A stretch of 64,000 nt of DNA from Aliiroseovarius sp. F47248L (GCF_023016085.1 NZ_JALKBF010000001.1:1178001-1242000); one strand, 5' to 3'; counted from the first letter of the stretch, positions 1 through 8,913 are shown. Numbers and translations: made by a program. The notes: generated by a model from the letters alone, not told the origin.

Positions 1-205
1 AGAGAAGTTGCGATGACGGGATGATCAGTTTGCACGAAAACCCGCCGCTTTCCAAATCGGCAGCCTTGCGGCGCAACAGATCCAGCCCGCTGGACAGGTC
101 GGGATGTTCCAGTGACACCTCTCCCACCAAAACCCAGCCGCCCTTGCCGCGATGGACAAGACCGATGCCGTCATGGCTGAGATCAAGCGCAAAATTGGGC
201 TTCAT
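1..205 (-). CDS. Hypothetical protein, N-terminal part (cut by window edge)
   Basis: An open frame starts at the ATG complementary to 203-205 and runs without a stop to the left edge, giving 68 residues beginning MKPNFALDLSHDGIGLVHRG. No signal peptide or membrane segment is visible. The start resembles conserved roseobacter proteins of unknown function, but no domain can be named from this fragment. It is divergent from the SIMPL-domain gene at 394, with 188 bp between them that would hold both promoters. The frame opposite on the plus strand is probably its shadow, because the minus frame has normal high-GC codon use and an aligned start. Confidence 0.55.
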   Translation of the reverse strand, partial: MKPNFALDLSHDGIGLVHRGKGGWVLVGEVSLEHPDLSSGLDLLRRKAADLESGGFSCKLIIPSSQLL

Positions 206-393
206 ATTTTCTGTCGTCCCGCTCTGACCCTACCCGGAGAAATTCCGGAACCCCCGAACGTGCCAAAATACCCACTCACTGGGCGCACCTCTTTGAAACT
301 ATAGCAGGTTTTCGCTTATGGAAAGAGCAGGCAACGTTCCCGCCTTGCACATGGCAGATATCGGCGCAAAGTGGCGCAAAACAGGAGAGCAAG

Positions 394-1092
394 ATGCGGA
401 AAACGATAGCGATTTTTGGAGTAATGATGGCCTTGACCTCGCCAGTCTGGGCAAGCAGCGATGACGCACGCCTGACTGTCACAGGGCAGGGTATCGCCGA
501 AGTGGTGCCGGACACGGCGCGGATCAGCCTTGGCGTTACGAAAGACGCCGCCGAGGCGGGGGACGCGCTGGATCAGGTCGCGCAGGTCGCACAGGATATC
601 TTTGCCCGCTTGGCTGAACAGGGGATCGAGGCACGCGATATGCAAAGCTCGCAGATCAATCTGTCACCAAAATATGACTACAATCGCAATTCGGACACCC
701 CACCGAAGCTGGTCGGGTTCTCCGCCAATACGACCGTGTCAGTGCGCGTGCGCGACCTGACCAAGCTGGGTCCGATCATGACAGCAGTTACTGCTGATGG
801 GGCCAATCAGCTCAGCGGGTTGCAATTCGATCTTCAGGATCGTGGTCCAGCCGAGGATACGGCGCGCACAAACGCTGTGAAAGACGCGATTTCGCGTGCA
901 AAGGTTCTGGCCGAAGCGGCTGGTGTCACACTGGGGTCTGTCGTTTCGATCCACGAGGGGGGTGGCAGGCAGCCAACGCCGGTCTATGGGCGCATGGCGA
1001 TGGAGGCCGCGCAATCAGATATGCCGATTGCGGCGGGCGAGCTTGAGATTGGATCGAGCGTGACCATGGTGTTTGAATTGGATCAGGATTGA
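394..1092 (+). CDS. SIMPL-domain (DUF541, YggE-like) periplasmic protein
   Basis: 232 residues. Residues 1-21 form a signal peptide (MRKTIAIFG... ending PVWASS), so the mature protein should be periplasmic. The rest matches the SIMPL/DUF541 fold: an early 'LTVTGQGIAEVVPDTARISLGV' type start, a central 'VSVRVRDLTKLG' strand and a tail ending in TMVFELDQD. Family members such as E. coli YggE have been linked to oxidative-stress tolerance, but their biochemical activity is not settled. The gene stands alone and converges on the metY-type gene across a bidirectional hairpin terminator. An 'AGGAGAG' ribosome-binding site lies 6-12 bp before the ATG. Confidence 0.85.
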   Translation: MRKTIAIFGVMMALTSPVWASSDDARLTVTGQGIAEVVPDTARISLGVTKDAAEAGDALDQVAQVAQDIFARLAEQGIEARDMQSSQINLSPKYDYNRNSDTPPKLVGFSANTTVSVRVRDLTKLGPIMTAVTADGANQLSGLQFDLQDRGPAEDTARTNAVKDAISRAKVLAEAAGVTLGSVVSIHEGGGRQPTPVYGRMAMEAAQSDMPIAAGELEIGSSVTMVFELDQD

Positions 1093-1117
1093 AGCACAAA
1101 GGTCTGATGTAAAATAG

Positions 1118-1144
1118 AAAAGGCCGCAACTAAAGCGGCCTTTT
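1118..1144. terminator. Bidirectional rho-independent terminator
   Basis: A perfect 10-bp stem AAAAGGCCGC (1118-1127) / GCGGCCTTTT (1135-1144) with a 7-nt loop. It is flanked by A-run and T-run, so it can stop transcripts from both sides. It sits between the convergent SIMPL gene and the metY-type gene. Confidence 0.9.
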
Positions 1145-1161
1145 CTCGTTTGAAGGGTGTC

Positions 1162-2454
1162 TTATGCAGTGGCTTTGGCCAACGCCTGATCCAAATCGGC
1201 GATGATGTCGTCTGCATCTTCGGTCCCGATGGAAATCCGCACAACGTTGGGGGCTGCGCCTGCGGCCTCCAATTGCTCCGGAGACAATTGCCGGTGCGTG
1301 GTTGACGCCGAGTGGATGACCAACGATCGTGTGTCGCCAAGGTTGGCGACATGGCTGAACAGTTCCAGACTGTCCACCAGCTTGACGCAGGCGTCATAGC
1401 CGCCCTTGATCGCGACGGTGAACAATGCGCCAGCACCTTTCGGGCAGACGGTGGCCACGCGGTGCTTATAGGGCGAGCTGTCCAGCCCGGCATAGGTCAC
1501 GGCATCCACGCGCGGGTCAGCCTCAAGCCATTTGGCGACTTTCTCGGCGTTTGCGACGTGTTTTTGCATGCGCAGCGACAGGGTTTCGATCCCCATAAGC
1601 GTGTAATGTGCCGCTTGCGGGTTCATCGTCATGCCCAGATCGCGCAGGCCAATGGCGATGGAGTGGAAGGTAAAGGCCATCGGGCCGAGTGCTTCGGCAA
1701 AGACCAGACCATGATAGGCGGGCTCGGGCTGGCTGAGTGACGGAAATTTGTCGGACGCCATCCAGTCAAACTTGCCCGAATCCACCACGCAGCCGCCCAT
1801 GACAGTGCCATTGCCGGTCAGGTATTTGGTGGTCGAATGCACAACCAACGTGGCCCCCAGCGAAATCGGGTTGCACAGGTAAGGCGTCGCTGAGGTGTTG
1901 TCGACGATCAACGGCACGCCCGCCTTGTCCGAAATCGCGGCAATTGCCGGAATGTCGGTGATATAGCCGCCGGGGTTGGCGATGGATTCGCAGAACACCG
2001 CGCGGGTGTTGTCGTCGATGGCAGCGGCCACGGCGGCCTCGTCATCGAAGTCGACGAATCTGGCTTCCCAACCGAAGCGTTTGATTGTCTGGCTGAACTG
2101 CGTGACGGTGCCGCCATACAGACGGGTCGACGCAATGATATTCTTGCCCGGACCCATCAAGGGAAACAGCGCCATGATCTGGGCTGCGTGACCGGACGAA
2201 CAGCACACCGCGCCCGCGCCACCTTCCAGCGCCGCGATGCGGTTTTGCAGCGCTGCAATCGTCGGGTTGGTCAGGCGGGAATAGATGTAGCCCACCTCTT
2301 CCAGATTGAAGAGCCGCGCGGCGTGCTCGGCGTCTTTAAAAACATAGGCGGTCGTCTGGTAAATCGGCACCTGACGGGCACCGGTGGCGGGGTCAGGCTC
2401 GGTTCCTGCATGAATTTGCAGCGTGTCAAAAGCCAGTTGGCGGTCGTCGGACAT
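1162..2454 (-). CDS. O-acetylhomoserine aminocarboxypropyltransferase / Cys-Met metabolism PLP enzyme
   Basis: 430 residues, the usual length of MetY-type O-acetylhomoserine sulfhydrylases. They make homocysteine from O-acetylhomoserine and sulfide in the cytoplasm. Features are the N-terminal FDTLQIHAG, the 'VPIYQTTAY' segment, 'YSRLTNPT', 'DNTSATPYLC' and the PLP-binding lysine K210 in HSTTKYLTGNG. The start at 2454 is chosen over an upstream in-frame extension to 3084, because GAGGGAGACATCC gives a strong ribosome-binding site there and the extension overlaps the divergent VOC gene. Sulfide use would connect with the sulfur metabolism encoded downstream, but this is an inference. Cystathionine-synthase/lyase relatives cannot be fully excluded. 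Confidence 0.85.
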   Translation of the reverse strand: MSDDRQLAFDTLQIHAGTEPDPATGARQVPIYQTTAYVFKDAEHAARLFNLEEVGYIYSRLTNPTIAALQNRIAALEGGAGAVCCSSGHAAQIMALFPLMGPGKNIIASTRLYGGTVTQFSQTIKRFGWEARFVDFDDEAAVAAAIDDNTRAVFCESIANPGGYITDIPAIAAISDKAGVPLIVDNTSATPYLCNPISLGATLVVHSTTKYLTGNGTVMGGCVVDSGKFDWMASDKFPSLSQPEPAYHGLVFAEALGPMAFTFHSIAIGLRDLGMTMNPQAAHYTLMGIETLSLRMQKHVANAEKVAKWLEADPRVDAVTYAGLDSSPYKHRVATVCPKGAGALFTVAIKGGYDACVKLVDSLELFSHVANLGDTRSLVIHSASTTHRQLSPEQLEAAGAAPNVVRISIGTEDADDIIADLDQALAKATA

Positions 2455-2634
2455 GGATGTCTCCCTCGTTTTTGTCGCGCGCAGGCTAGGGGAAAGGGCG
2501 CGGGGCTTCAACGGGTCTTGCATCACGTACAGTCTGCTGGGATAGATCGGGGCATCTTGTTTGTCCGAATGCTTTGGGATGGTCCTTTTTCCACGCTCTG
2601 ATATGGTTTTGAAAAACTTGTTCCGGAGCGTATC

Positions 2635-3048
2635 ATGCCGACCCCATTTCACCTTGCGATAAACGTCACCGATCTGGACGTTGCGCGGACCTTTTATGGT
2701 GATCTTCTGGGTTGTGGCGAGGGGCGATCGACAGACACATGGGTTGATTACAGCTTCTTCGGCCATCAACTCAGCCTGCATCTGGGCACGCCATTTGAGA
2801 CGGCGAACACCGGTAAGGTTGGCGCGCACATGGTGGCGATGCCCCATTTCGGCGTGGTGTTGGCTTATGAAGTCTGGCGCGCGCTGGCCGACCGGCTGGA
2901 AGCGGCAGGGACTGAATGGGTGATCCCGCCCACAGTGCGTTTTAACGGCGAACCCGGAGAGCAATGGACCATGTTCTTTCGCGACCCATCTGGCAACCCG
3001 ATCGAAGTGAAGGGGTTTCGCGATATGTCTCAGGTGTTTGCCGGTTGA
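2635..3048 (+). CDS. VOC (glyoxalase/bleomycin-resistance/dioxygenase fold) protein
   Basis: 137 residues, a single vicinal-oxygen-chelate unit pair. It begins with PFHLAINVTDLDVARTFYG and ends with 'MFFRDPSGNPIEVKGF', the standard closing motif of the fold. Metal-ligand candidates are H6 near the N-terminus and E near the end of the last strand (IEVKG). The substrate cannot be named: the family covers glyoxalases, extradiol dioxygenases and antibiotic-binding proteins. It is divergently placed from the metY-type gene across 180 bp and has no operon partner. Confidence 0.85.
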   Translation: MPTPFHLAINVTDLDVARTFYGDLLGCGEGRSTDTWVDYSFFGHQLSLHLGTPFETANTGKVGAHMVAMPHFGVVLAYEVWRALADRLEAAGTEWVIPPTVRFNGEPGEQWTMFFRDPSGNPIEVKGFRDMSQVFAG

Positions 3049-3264
3049 ACACTGCGGGGGTGACTGAAAGCTTATTATACGCAAATTTCCACCGATTACG
3101 CGGACTTAGTGAATAACACTTGTATTTCCGATGGAACGGCCCCATGTAGCACCTGCGACGTTACCACTATCGACTACACTGCTCCTAAAGGCTCAGTCTC
3201 TCGATCTTGTACTGACTTTGCCGACCTGCCGCATAACGTGGGCAGACTAACTAGGAGAAAAACG

Positions 3265-3471
3265 ATGGCTAATGGAACCGTCAAATGGTTTAACGCAACT
3301 AAAGGCTTTGGCTTTATTGCACCCGAAAGCGGCGGCAAAGACGTGTTTGTACACATCTCGGCTGTTGAACGCGCAGGCCTGACCGGTCTGGCAGACGATC
3401 AGAAAGTGACCTTCGACATCGAGCCCGGCCGTGACGGCCGCGAAAGCGCGACGAATATCGCTCTGGCATAA
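3265..3471 (+). CDS. Cold-shock domain protein (CspA family)
   Basis: 68 residues, the normal size of a single cold-shock domain. It carries the RNP1-like KGFGFI (residues 13-18) and RNP2-like DVFVHIS motifs, which bind single-stranded RNA or DNA. The start at 3265 (MANGTVKWF) is preceded by CTAGGAGAAAAACG; an upstream in-frame extension is only leader. The leader is long, more than 150 nt after the AT-rich stretch near 3070-3090, which is typical for csp mRNAs whose 5' region folds according to temperature. A strong terminator follows at 3508. Confidence 0.95.
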   Translation: MANGTVKWFNATKGFGFIAPESGGKDVFVHISAVERAGLTGLADDQKVTFDIEPGRDGRESATNIALA

Positions 3472-3507
3472 GGATCGGCCCTAGGGCCAATCCCTTTCAG
3501 ACAAATA

Positions 3508-3533
3508 AGGCGTATCGGAAACGATACGCCTTT
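3508..3533 (+). terminator. Rho-independent terminator of the csp gene
   Basis: AGGCGTATCG (3508-3517), GAAA loop, CGATACGCCT then TTT (3522-3533). The 10-bp stem with a GNRA-type tetraloop sits 37 bp after the stop codon. Confidence 0.9.
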
Positions 3534-3570
3534 CTCATTTGCGCTGCTTCTTTTGTGCTGGGGCTCCGCC

Positions 3571-4584
3571 TTACCGCATCCAAAACCCTTCGCGTTTTAT
3601 TTGGTTGCGGATCTTCTGTTCGCGCCGGGGCAGGGCGTCGCGATCAAACATGGCACGTACCTTCTGGCCGCGCCCCTGATAGATCATCCGTTTCATCGGA
3701 TTATATTCCTTCAGGATTTTTTTGATTTTGTTAGGTGAAGATGCGGCTTCGATCACATCAATCACCCGGTCGCTTTCGCGCGCATAAGCCAGTGGCAAAA
3801 CGCGCCAATGACAGGTGACATCACCGTCCAACCGGGCCAATTCTGGCCCCGGGCGCCCGCCGCCAAAGCTTGAGATCACCAAAGGCAAGGCGATCTGATC
3901 CAGCCATGGGAAAAGCTCCTGACAGACCAACGCCTCGGGCCGGTCGTCGCGGATCGCCAGCGCATAGTCCAGAAATCGCTGTCCAAAAGCGAGCGGACAA
4001 GCGCCGAAGAACCAACCAGCGTTGAAATACATGTAGCGCTGCCAGTATTCGTCCGGATGGCTCAGGTCCAGCGACGCCGCATAATCCAGGTCGAACTTGT
4101 CATAAAGCGATTTCCAAGTCTCGCTATAGCCTGGCCCATACAGTTCAACTTTGGGCCATGTCCCTTCGCGCTTCATCGAGGCCGAAGGGCGGGAGAAATC
4201 AAACGCCACGTCGGACAGCTTTTCGGTGACCACAGTATCTGTGTCGAAAAAGACAAACGGTTCGCCTTCGGGCAGGGCCAAAAGGGCTTCGACCTTGTTC
4301 CCGTTGGGGTAGTCATGGCCGAAATGCCGGTTTTCAAACGGAACGATTTCGGCATCGAGTGCGTCCAGCGCCTCGCGGATATGTGGCTTGATACGAGGAT
4401 CGTTAGGCCAGTGATCTGTCGGTTGTGGTTCGGCGATACACAGTTTGCCACTAAAATCCGGGTCCGAATGGCGCAAGGATGCGGCAAACAACAACGCCTC
4501 GTACGACAGTCTGCCAGCTTGCGCGACGATCACGATGTTGAAATCAGGGCATGATTTTGCCGATTTCCGGGGGGCTTTTGTCAT
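3571..4584 (-). CDS. Putative glycosyltransferase-like protein (GT-A fold, DxD motif)
   Basis: 337 residues, no signal peptide. Residues 14-24 (FNIVIVAQAGR) look like the first strand of a nucleotide-sugar-binding fold. FFDTDTVV near residues 112-119 is a DxD-type metal/nucleotide-sugar motif. 'YFNAGWFFG' around residue 190 resembles the acceptor-side segment of family-8-like transferases. The C-terminus is strongly basic. These features suggest a cytoplasmic nucleotide-diphospho-sugar transferase, but the sugar and acceptor are unknown. It is monocistronic, between the csp terminator and a divergent small exported protein. Confidence 0.6.
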   Translation of the reverse strand: MTKAPRKSAKSCPDFNIVIVAQAGRLSYEALLFAASLRHSDPDFSGKLCIAEPQPTDHWPNDPRIKPHIREALDALDAEIVPFENRHFGHDYPNGNKVEALLALPEGEPFVFFDTDTVVTEKLSDVAFDFSRPSASMKREGTWPKVELYGPGYSETWKSLYDKFDLDYAASLDLSHPDEYWQRYMYFNAGWFFGACPLAFGQRFLDYALAIRDDRPEALVCQELFPWLDQIALPLVISSFGGGRPGPELARLDGDVTCHWRVLPLAYARESDRVIDVIEAASSPNKIKKILKEYNPMKRMIYQGRGQKVRAMFDRDALPRREQKIRNQIKREGFWMR

Positions 4585-4751
4585 CTGTGCTTTGCCTGCG
4601 CTTTTTATTTCGGGCAGTATATGCAGGATGGGGGCGAGTCTGAAAGCGTTTCAGGCAACACGCGGGATTGGCAATCGGGCCGGCCGTATTAAATATCTGC
4701 GCATCATATTGTAAATAATAGTTTATCATGTTGATCTTGAAGGAGTTGAGT

Positions 4752-5165
4752 ATGCTGAGAAGATTGATCGCGACGGTCATGCTGGCGGGATTTGCAACGC
4801 CGACAATGGCGCAAAACTTCACCACTGCGGATGAAGTGCGGCCAATCCTTGACGCCACCAAGGGCAGTTGGGTTGCGGTGCGCGAATATGACGGCAAGGA
4901 CCTGCTGTATTTCACGCATCTGCTGGCGTGGCGCTGTGGGTTGGAACAGATCCACTATTCATTGAATGGTCAGCAAGAACGGCAATTCGACGCCGAGCCG
5001 TGTTATGAAGACGAACCACAGCCGAATGCGATCAAAGTGGAAGACAAGCTGCCGTATCTGGAGTTTGATTTACAATCAATTGACTTGGTTTCCGTCCGAA
5101 TTGTCTATGATGATGGCAGCGAAGCGATGACAAGCTATGAGCGTGCGCAGATCATGACGCCTTGA
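4752..5165 (+). CDS. Small exported protein of unknown function
   Basis: 137 residues. A signal peptide covers residues 1-20 (MLRRLIATVMLAGFATPTMA, cleavage before QNF). The mature part has two cysteines (in WRCGLE and EPCYED) that could form a disulfide in the periplasm, and many acidic residues. The start at 4752 is chosen because GAAGGAGTTGAGT precedes it. The longer frame from 4728 places that Shine-Dalgarno sequence inside the coding region. No family is recognised and there is no operon partner. Confidence 0.7.
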   Translation: MLRRLIATVMLAGFATPTMAQNFTTADEVRPILDATKGSWVAVREYDGKDLLYFTHLLAWRCGLEQIHYSLNGQQERQFDAEPCYEDEPQPNAIKVEDKLPYLEFDLQSIDLVSVRIVYDDGSEAMTSYERAQIMTP

Positions 5166-5183
5166 CACAGTTGTAGGTGCATA

Positions 5184-5678
5184 TCAGGGCGTGCTGTCGA
5201 ACCCACCGAACCGGCCGGCATGAAAGGCCAGTGGGCTGCCTTCATGGGCTGTTACGCGATGCACCCGCCCCAAGACGATAGAATGGTCCCCTGCATCAAC
5301 AACCCGTTCGGTTGTGCAGTCAAAACGGGCAAGGCAAGGCTCGATCACTGGTACACCATGGAAGTCCTCGCGACAGTTCAGGTTCGAAAAATCTTCACCC
5401 TGGCGCGCAAAACGGCGGGCGATGTCCGTCTGATCATCACACAGCAAATGGATTGCGAAATGTTCAGCTGTGACAAACGCGTCGTGGCGGGCTGACACTT
5501 TGGCGGGGCACCACAGGATTAATGGCGGGTCCAGCGAGACCGATGTAAAGCTGTTCACTGTCATCGCCAATGGACCCCGCATGGATTTCGCGGTCACAAT
5601 GGTCACGCCCGTGGTAAACAGGCCAAGGGCTGCGCGAAACGCGGCAGCGTGATCCGGGCTTGGCGTGAAGTTGGTCAT
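5184..5678 (-). CDS. Flavin reductase-like (FMN-binding) domain protein
   Basis: 164 residues with the classic layout of the flavin-reductase-like split-barrel family: FRAALGLFTTGVTIVTAK (residues 13-30), 'AMTVNSFTSVSLDPPL' as the FMN-phosphate-binding region, and 'FDCTTERVVDAGDHSIVLGRV' near the end. Such proteins reduce FMN with NAD(P)H, often for a two-component monooxygenase. No monooxygenase partner is adjacent, so the physiological acceptor is unknown. It ends 18 bp from the convergent exported-protein gene. Confidence 0.85.
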   Translation of the reverse strand: MTNFTPSPDHAAAFRAALGLFTTGVTIVTAKSMRGPLAMTVNSFTSVSLDPPLILWCPAKVSARHDAFVTAEHFAIHLLCDDQTDIARRFARQGEDFSNLNCREDFHGVPVIEPCLARFDCTTERVVDAGDHSIVLGRVHRVTAHEGSPLAFHAGRFGGFDSTP

Positions 5679-5824
5679 GACCCTGTGGTTCCCTATCTTC
5701 CTGTGCGTCCGATTGCGGGCAACCGGGTCGTTTCAGGGGCGGACCCTAACTTGCGCATAGATGCGTGAAAAGAGCGAATACGGCTCTGTCCATTGAACCA
5801 GCCGCGATTTTCATCTTACCTGCC

Positions 5825-6883
5825 TTATTCGGCTATGGCGAAACCAGAAATTAGTTGTCGCAAGCCAAAGGCAGCACCGGCGATGATCGCCAGAAATGTC
5901 ACGGGTGCGCCGTAATACAGAATTGCAAATGCGGACAAGCCTTGGCCAATGGAACAGCCAAAGGCGATGACTGCGCCCAGACCCATAATGGCCGCGCCGC
6001 CGATTTGCCGTTTCAACTCGCGTGGGTCTTCGCAGGCTTCCCAGCGGAAGTGCCCCTTGAACAGGCTGCCGATGAAGGCACCGACCAAAACGCCTGTCAC
6101 GCTGCCCACGCCGAAGTTCAGCGCCGACCCGGACGAGGTCATGAGATAAATCATTGTGTCCCCAAGTGGGGCCGAAAAGGTGTGACTTTCCACTGGGATT
6201 GGGGAAAACCCGTTGGCAAAGACCCATGCGGTGCCGCCCCATCCGAACACCACCGCCAGACCCGCGACCGCGGCCCAAAAGGCGGTCAGGGGGGCTTGTC
6301 GCATCTCTTTGCTGGTGAACATGGAAAGGATCAGGACGGCGCCAATCGTGATGCCGATGGTTGGGGCAGAAAGCCCCAAGAGCGTTTCAAACTTGACCGA
6401 AATCGACGGCAACGCCGCAGGATCTGCAGGGGTTTCAGGAAAAGCCATCACTCGCAGACGTGCCAATGGTCCCGAAATAGCCACGTAGGCGGCCAACCCC
6501 ATCACAACAACGATGACAAAGGCCCGAAGATCGCCGCCTCCTAGCCGCGCCAGCGCGCCGAAACCGCAATTGCCAGACAGGGCCATACCATAGCCGAACA
6601 GCAAGCCACCAATGATCGACGCTAGTGGGTTCCAGCCAAGCCGCAGATAAATTGACTCTTCCGGAGGAATAACTCCCACACCAATCAAAAGATGGGCGCC
6701 GATCATCGCCACCCCGATCGCAATCCCCCACATCCGCATCCGAAGCGACGATCCGGCATACAGCGCGTCTTCAATGGCGCCCAAAGTGCAGAACCGCCCC
6801 AGCCGGGCCGACAGACCCAGCATCACACCGCCAACCAGGCCGATGAGTGCTGCAAGATTGGCGTCACTGATCCAGTCGAACAT
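5825..6883 (-). CDS. YeeE/YedE-family sulfur-compound transporter (SoxT-like)
   Basis: 352 residues, polytopic, with about nine to ten hydrophobic segments. It has the two cysteine signatures of YeeE/YedE (TsuA/SoxT) proteins: SGNCGFGAL in the N-terminal half and FGCSIGQGLSA near the end. Cysteines at these positions line the thiosulfate/sulfur path in the characterised thiosulfate transporter TsuA. The gene lies downstream of soxS-soxR on the minus strand with 100 bp to soxR, so it is probably co-transcribed with them. It may move thiosulfate or a sulfane-sulfur intermediate across the inner membrane. Whether it imports substrate or a regulatory signal is not visible. Confidence 0.85.
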   Translation of the reverse strand: MFDWISDANLAALIGLVGGVMLGLSARLGRFCTLGAIEDALYAGSSLRMRMWGIAIGVAMIGAHLLIGVGVIPPEESIYLRLGWNPLASIIGGLLFGYGMALSGNCGFGALARLGGGDLRAFVIVVVMGLAAYVAISGPLARLRVMAFPETPADPAALPSISVKFETLLGLSAPTIGITIGAVLILSMFTSKEMRQAPLTAFWAAVAGLAVVFGWGGTAWVFANGFSPIPVESHTFSAPLGDTMIYLMTSSGSALNFGVGSVTGVLVGAFIGSLFKGHFRWEACEDPRELKRQIGGAAIMGLGAVIAFGCSIGQGLSAFAILYYGAPVTFLAIIAGAAFGLRQLISGFAIAE

Positions 6884-6983
6884 GGGTGAATGCTCCTGTA
6901 TCCCGGACCGGGAGTTAAGCCTCCAGCGTTGCGGTCAGCGGCGAAAACTGTGTTCGTTTGCTGCCGGTGGGCGGGGGCGATGA

Positions 6984-7349
6984 CTACTCAGCCGCCTTTT
7001 TCACCTCGTCGGACTCTCCGGCCGAACAAAACAGCTCGTAAATAACTTCAAGGATGCGGCGCGGGCGTTCGTCGGTCAGCGAATAATAAATCGTCTTACC
7101 GTCGCGGCGTGGGGTCACAAGGCCTTCCAGCCGCAGGCGTGCCAGTTGTTGCGAGACAGCCGCCTGCCGTGCGTGCAGAAGATGTTCCAACTCGGTCACG
7201 GATTTTTCACCAGTGACCAGATGGCACAGAATCATCAATCGTCCTTCATGGCTGATGGCTTTCAGAAGGGTCGAGGCGTCGCAGGCGCTGGTCATCATCT
7301 TGTCCAGCTCGTCACTTGTCATATCCTCACGGATGACCGGCAATGCCAT
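6984..7349 (-). CDS. soxR: SoxR/BigR/SqrR-type ArsR-family persulfide-responsive repressor
   Basis: 121 residues, a winged-helix ArsR protein. Recognition-helix region is around ARQAAVSQQLARL (residues 60-72). C42 (in ILCHL) and C108 (in ELFCS) match the two cysteines that form a tetrasulfide or disulfide bridge in SqrR, BigR and SoxR sensors, and C23 is an additional cysteine. The start at 7349 (MALPVIRED) is supported by AAAAGGACACCCT; the longer frame reaches into the upstream control region. It lies between soxS and the YedE gene. It is expected to repress the sox promoters until persulfide appears, probably through ATTC-N8-GAAT operators such as 8827-8842 and 18793-18812. The inverted repeat TGATAC/GTATCA at 7366-7371 and 7394-7399 may serve autoregulation. 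Confidence 0.9.
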   Translation of the reverse strand: MALPVIREDMTSDELDKMMTSACDASTLLKAISHEGRLMILCHLVTGEKSVTELEHLLHARQAAVSQQLARLRLEGLVTPRRDGKTIYYSLTDERPRRILEVIYELFCSAGESDEVKKAAE

Positions 7350-7481
7350 AGGGTGTCCTTTTCGTTGATACCGCTGATCGCTGTCATATAGACGTATCAC
7401 GGTTTTTGCAATCTGGGCACGGTGTCGCGCCCATACGGCGTGCTCAGGCAGGCACATTGGACGGCTTGAAATGCGTGTTCC

Positions 7482-7904
7482 CTAATCGGTCGTCTGGTCG
7501 GTTGCCCCGGCCGGGGGCGTGGCATCGGGTGTGAATCCCGTTTTTTCGACCAGCATCACTTTTAGAAGCCCCCAGAAGAAATCCTCGCCCGGATAGCCTT
7601 CGATCCGAGCCAATTCACCGCCGTCTTCGATCAGCAGGAAGGTCGGAGTGAACATCACAGGCCGATCCAGAGCAATGCCAAGGCTCTCAGGACCATCTTT
7701 GCGGCGCAAATCGTGCAGTTGCACCTTGCGCAGCGGTGCGGCCTTACCTTCGGCGGTCTTGGGATAGATCGCGCCCAGCTCGCGTTCCCATTTGGCGCAC
7801 CATGGACAGCCGGGTTCTTCGACCATGACCAATTCAGCGGCGAAAGCCGGGATCGGAAACACGCCCAGCAGCAGCGCGGTCAGAACAGCACGAATTCGCG
7901 ACAT
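7482..7904 (-). CDS. soxS: SoxS periplasmic thioredoxin-like protein
   Basis: 140 residues with a signal peptide (residues 1-23, ending PAFAAE) and a thioredoxin-type active site C33-P-W-C36. SoxS of Paracoccus keeps the SoxY swinging-arm cysteine active by thiol-disulfide exchange in the periplasm and receives electrons through SoxV. The start at 7904 begins the signal peptide; a longer frame to 7979 would run into the soxV promoter. It is divergent from soxV with 84 bp between start codons and is first in the leftward soxS-soxR-yedE unit. The family match and context make the role likely. Confidence 0.9.
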   Translation of the reverse strand: MSRIRAVLTALLLGVFPIPAFAAELVMVEEPGCPWCAKWERELGAIYPKTAEGKAAPLRKVQLHDLRRKDGPESLGIALDRPVMFTPTFLLIEDGGELARIEGYPGEDFFWGLLKVMLVEKTGFTPDATPPAGATDQTTD

Positions 7905-7988
7905 AATCTTGATCCTGTATCGGGAAAAGGTTGACCTTGTTTCTATACAACACCTAATTTGAATATGTCCTGATTTCAAGGAATGGTC

Positions 7989-8726
7989 ATGCTCGACATT
8001 TCATTTGCTGGAGCGGCCCTAGCCGGGTTGCTGTCTTTCTTTACGCCCTGCATCTTGCCCATGGTGCCGTTTTACCTGTGCTATATGGCTGGCATCTCGA
8101 TGAACGAGCTGACGGGCGAGGGCCGGATCAGCCAAGGTGCTCAGCGACGGCTCGTGGTGTCTGCTGTTGCCTTCGCTCTTGGCGTAACGACGATTTTCAT
8201 TCTGCTGGGGCTTGGGGCGACGGCGCTGGGATCGGCTTTCGCTCGGTATAAAGAACCGCTCAGCTATGTCGGGGCGGCGGTTCTGTTGGCGTTCGGCTTG
8301 CACTTCCTTGGTATCGTGAAGATCCCGTTTCTGTATCGCGAGGCAAGACTGGAAAGCAAAGCTGCCCCCAGCACGCTGATCGGGGCTTATGTGATGGGGC
8401 TGGCCTTCGGGTTTGGCTGGACGCCTTGTGTGGGGCCGGCGTTAGCCTCGATCCTGATGATTGCCTCGGGGATGGGTGATCTGTGGCGCGGCGCGTTGCT
8501 GTTGGCGGTCTATGGGCTGGCGATGACGACGCCGTTCGTGATCGCGGCGCTGTTTGCGCGCCCGTTTCTGGCCTGGGCCGGGCGTAATCGCAAGTACCTG
8601 CCATGGGTCGAACGCGCGATGGGCGTGATGCTGGTGGTCTTTGCGATTCTGATCGCGACCAACAGCGTGAATGCCATCGGCCAGTTCATGTTGGAGTGGA
8701 TGCCATGGTTTGGAAATCTGGGCTAA
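7989..8726 (+). CDS. soxV: SoxV, CcdA/DsbD-type membrane electron carrier
   Basis: 245 residues with six hydrophobic segments. Conserved membrane cysteines lie in FFTPCILPM (first segment) and GWTPCVGPAL (fourth segment), the redox pair of CcdA/DsbD transporters. SoxV passes reducing equivalents from cytoplasmic thioredoxin to periplasmic SoxS and SoxW. The AAGGA at 7978-7982 touches the in-frame ATG at 7983, so the next ATG at 7989 has the better spacing and is taken as the start. It heads the rightward sox genes. A 187-bp gap with its own promoter region separates it from soxX. Confidence 0.92.
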   Translation: MLDISFAGAALAGLLSFFTPCILPMVPFYLCYMAGISMNELTGEGRISQGAQRRLVVSAVAFALGVTTIFILLGLGATALGSAFARYKEPLSYVGAAVLLAFGLHFLGIVKIPFLYREARLESKAAPSTLIGAYVMGLAFGFGWTPCVGPALASILMIASGMGDLWRGALLLAVYGLAMTTPFVIAALFARPFLAWAGRNRKYLPWVERAMGVMLVVFAILIATNSVNAIGQFMLEWMPWFGNLG

Positions 8727-8826
8727 AGCGATAACCCGACCACCTGTTTTTATTGCGGTTTCAGACGCAAGGGCAGGGTATAACGCGCAACATATGCACT
8801 GAGACTTCCGATCAGATTTCGCAATA

Positions 8827-8842
8827 ATTCAAAAATTAGAAT
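8827..8842. promoter_or_regulatory. Candidate SoxR/SqrR-type operator upstream of soxX
   Basis: ATTC AAAAATTA GAAT, an inverted repeat with exactly 8 bp between half-sites. This is the spacing described for SqrR/BigR-type persulfide repressors (ATTC-N8-GAAT). It lies 72 bp before the soxX start, in an AT-rich promoter region. A matching site lies at 18793-18812 before pmpA. Binding by the SoxR encoded at 6984-7349 is inferred. Confidence 0.7.
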
Positions 8843-8913
8843 TTGATGTTGCGGAAATTACTTAGCATGTTACCTTGCACACAGTTGTGCACACAACGGT
8901 CATGGGAGGTAAC

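Noticed and set aside
3145..3152. TGTAGCAC in the csp leader as a further integrase site
   Set aside because: A single isolated octamer 21 kb from the element with no dusA sequence nearby; chance occurrence is likely.
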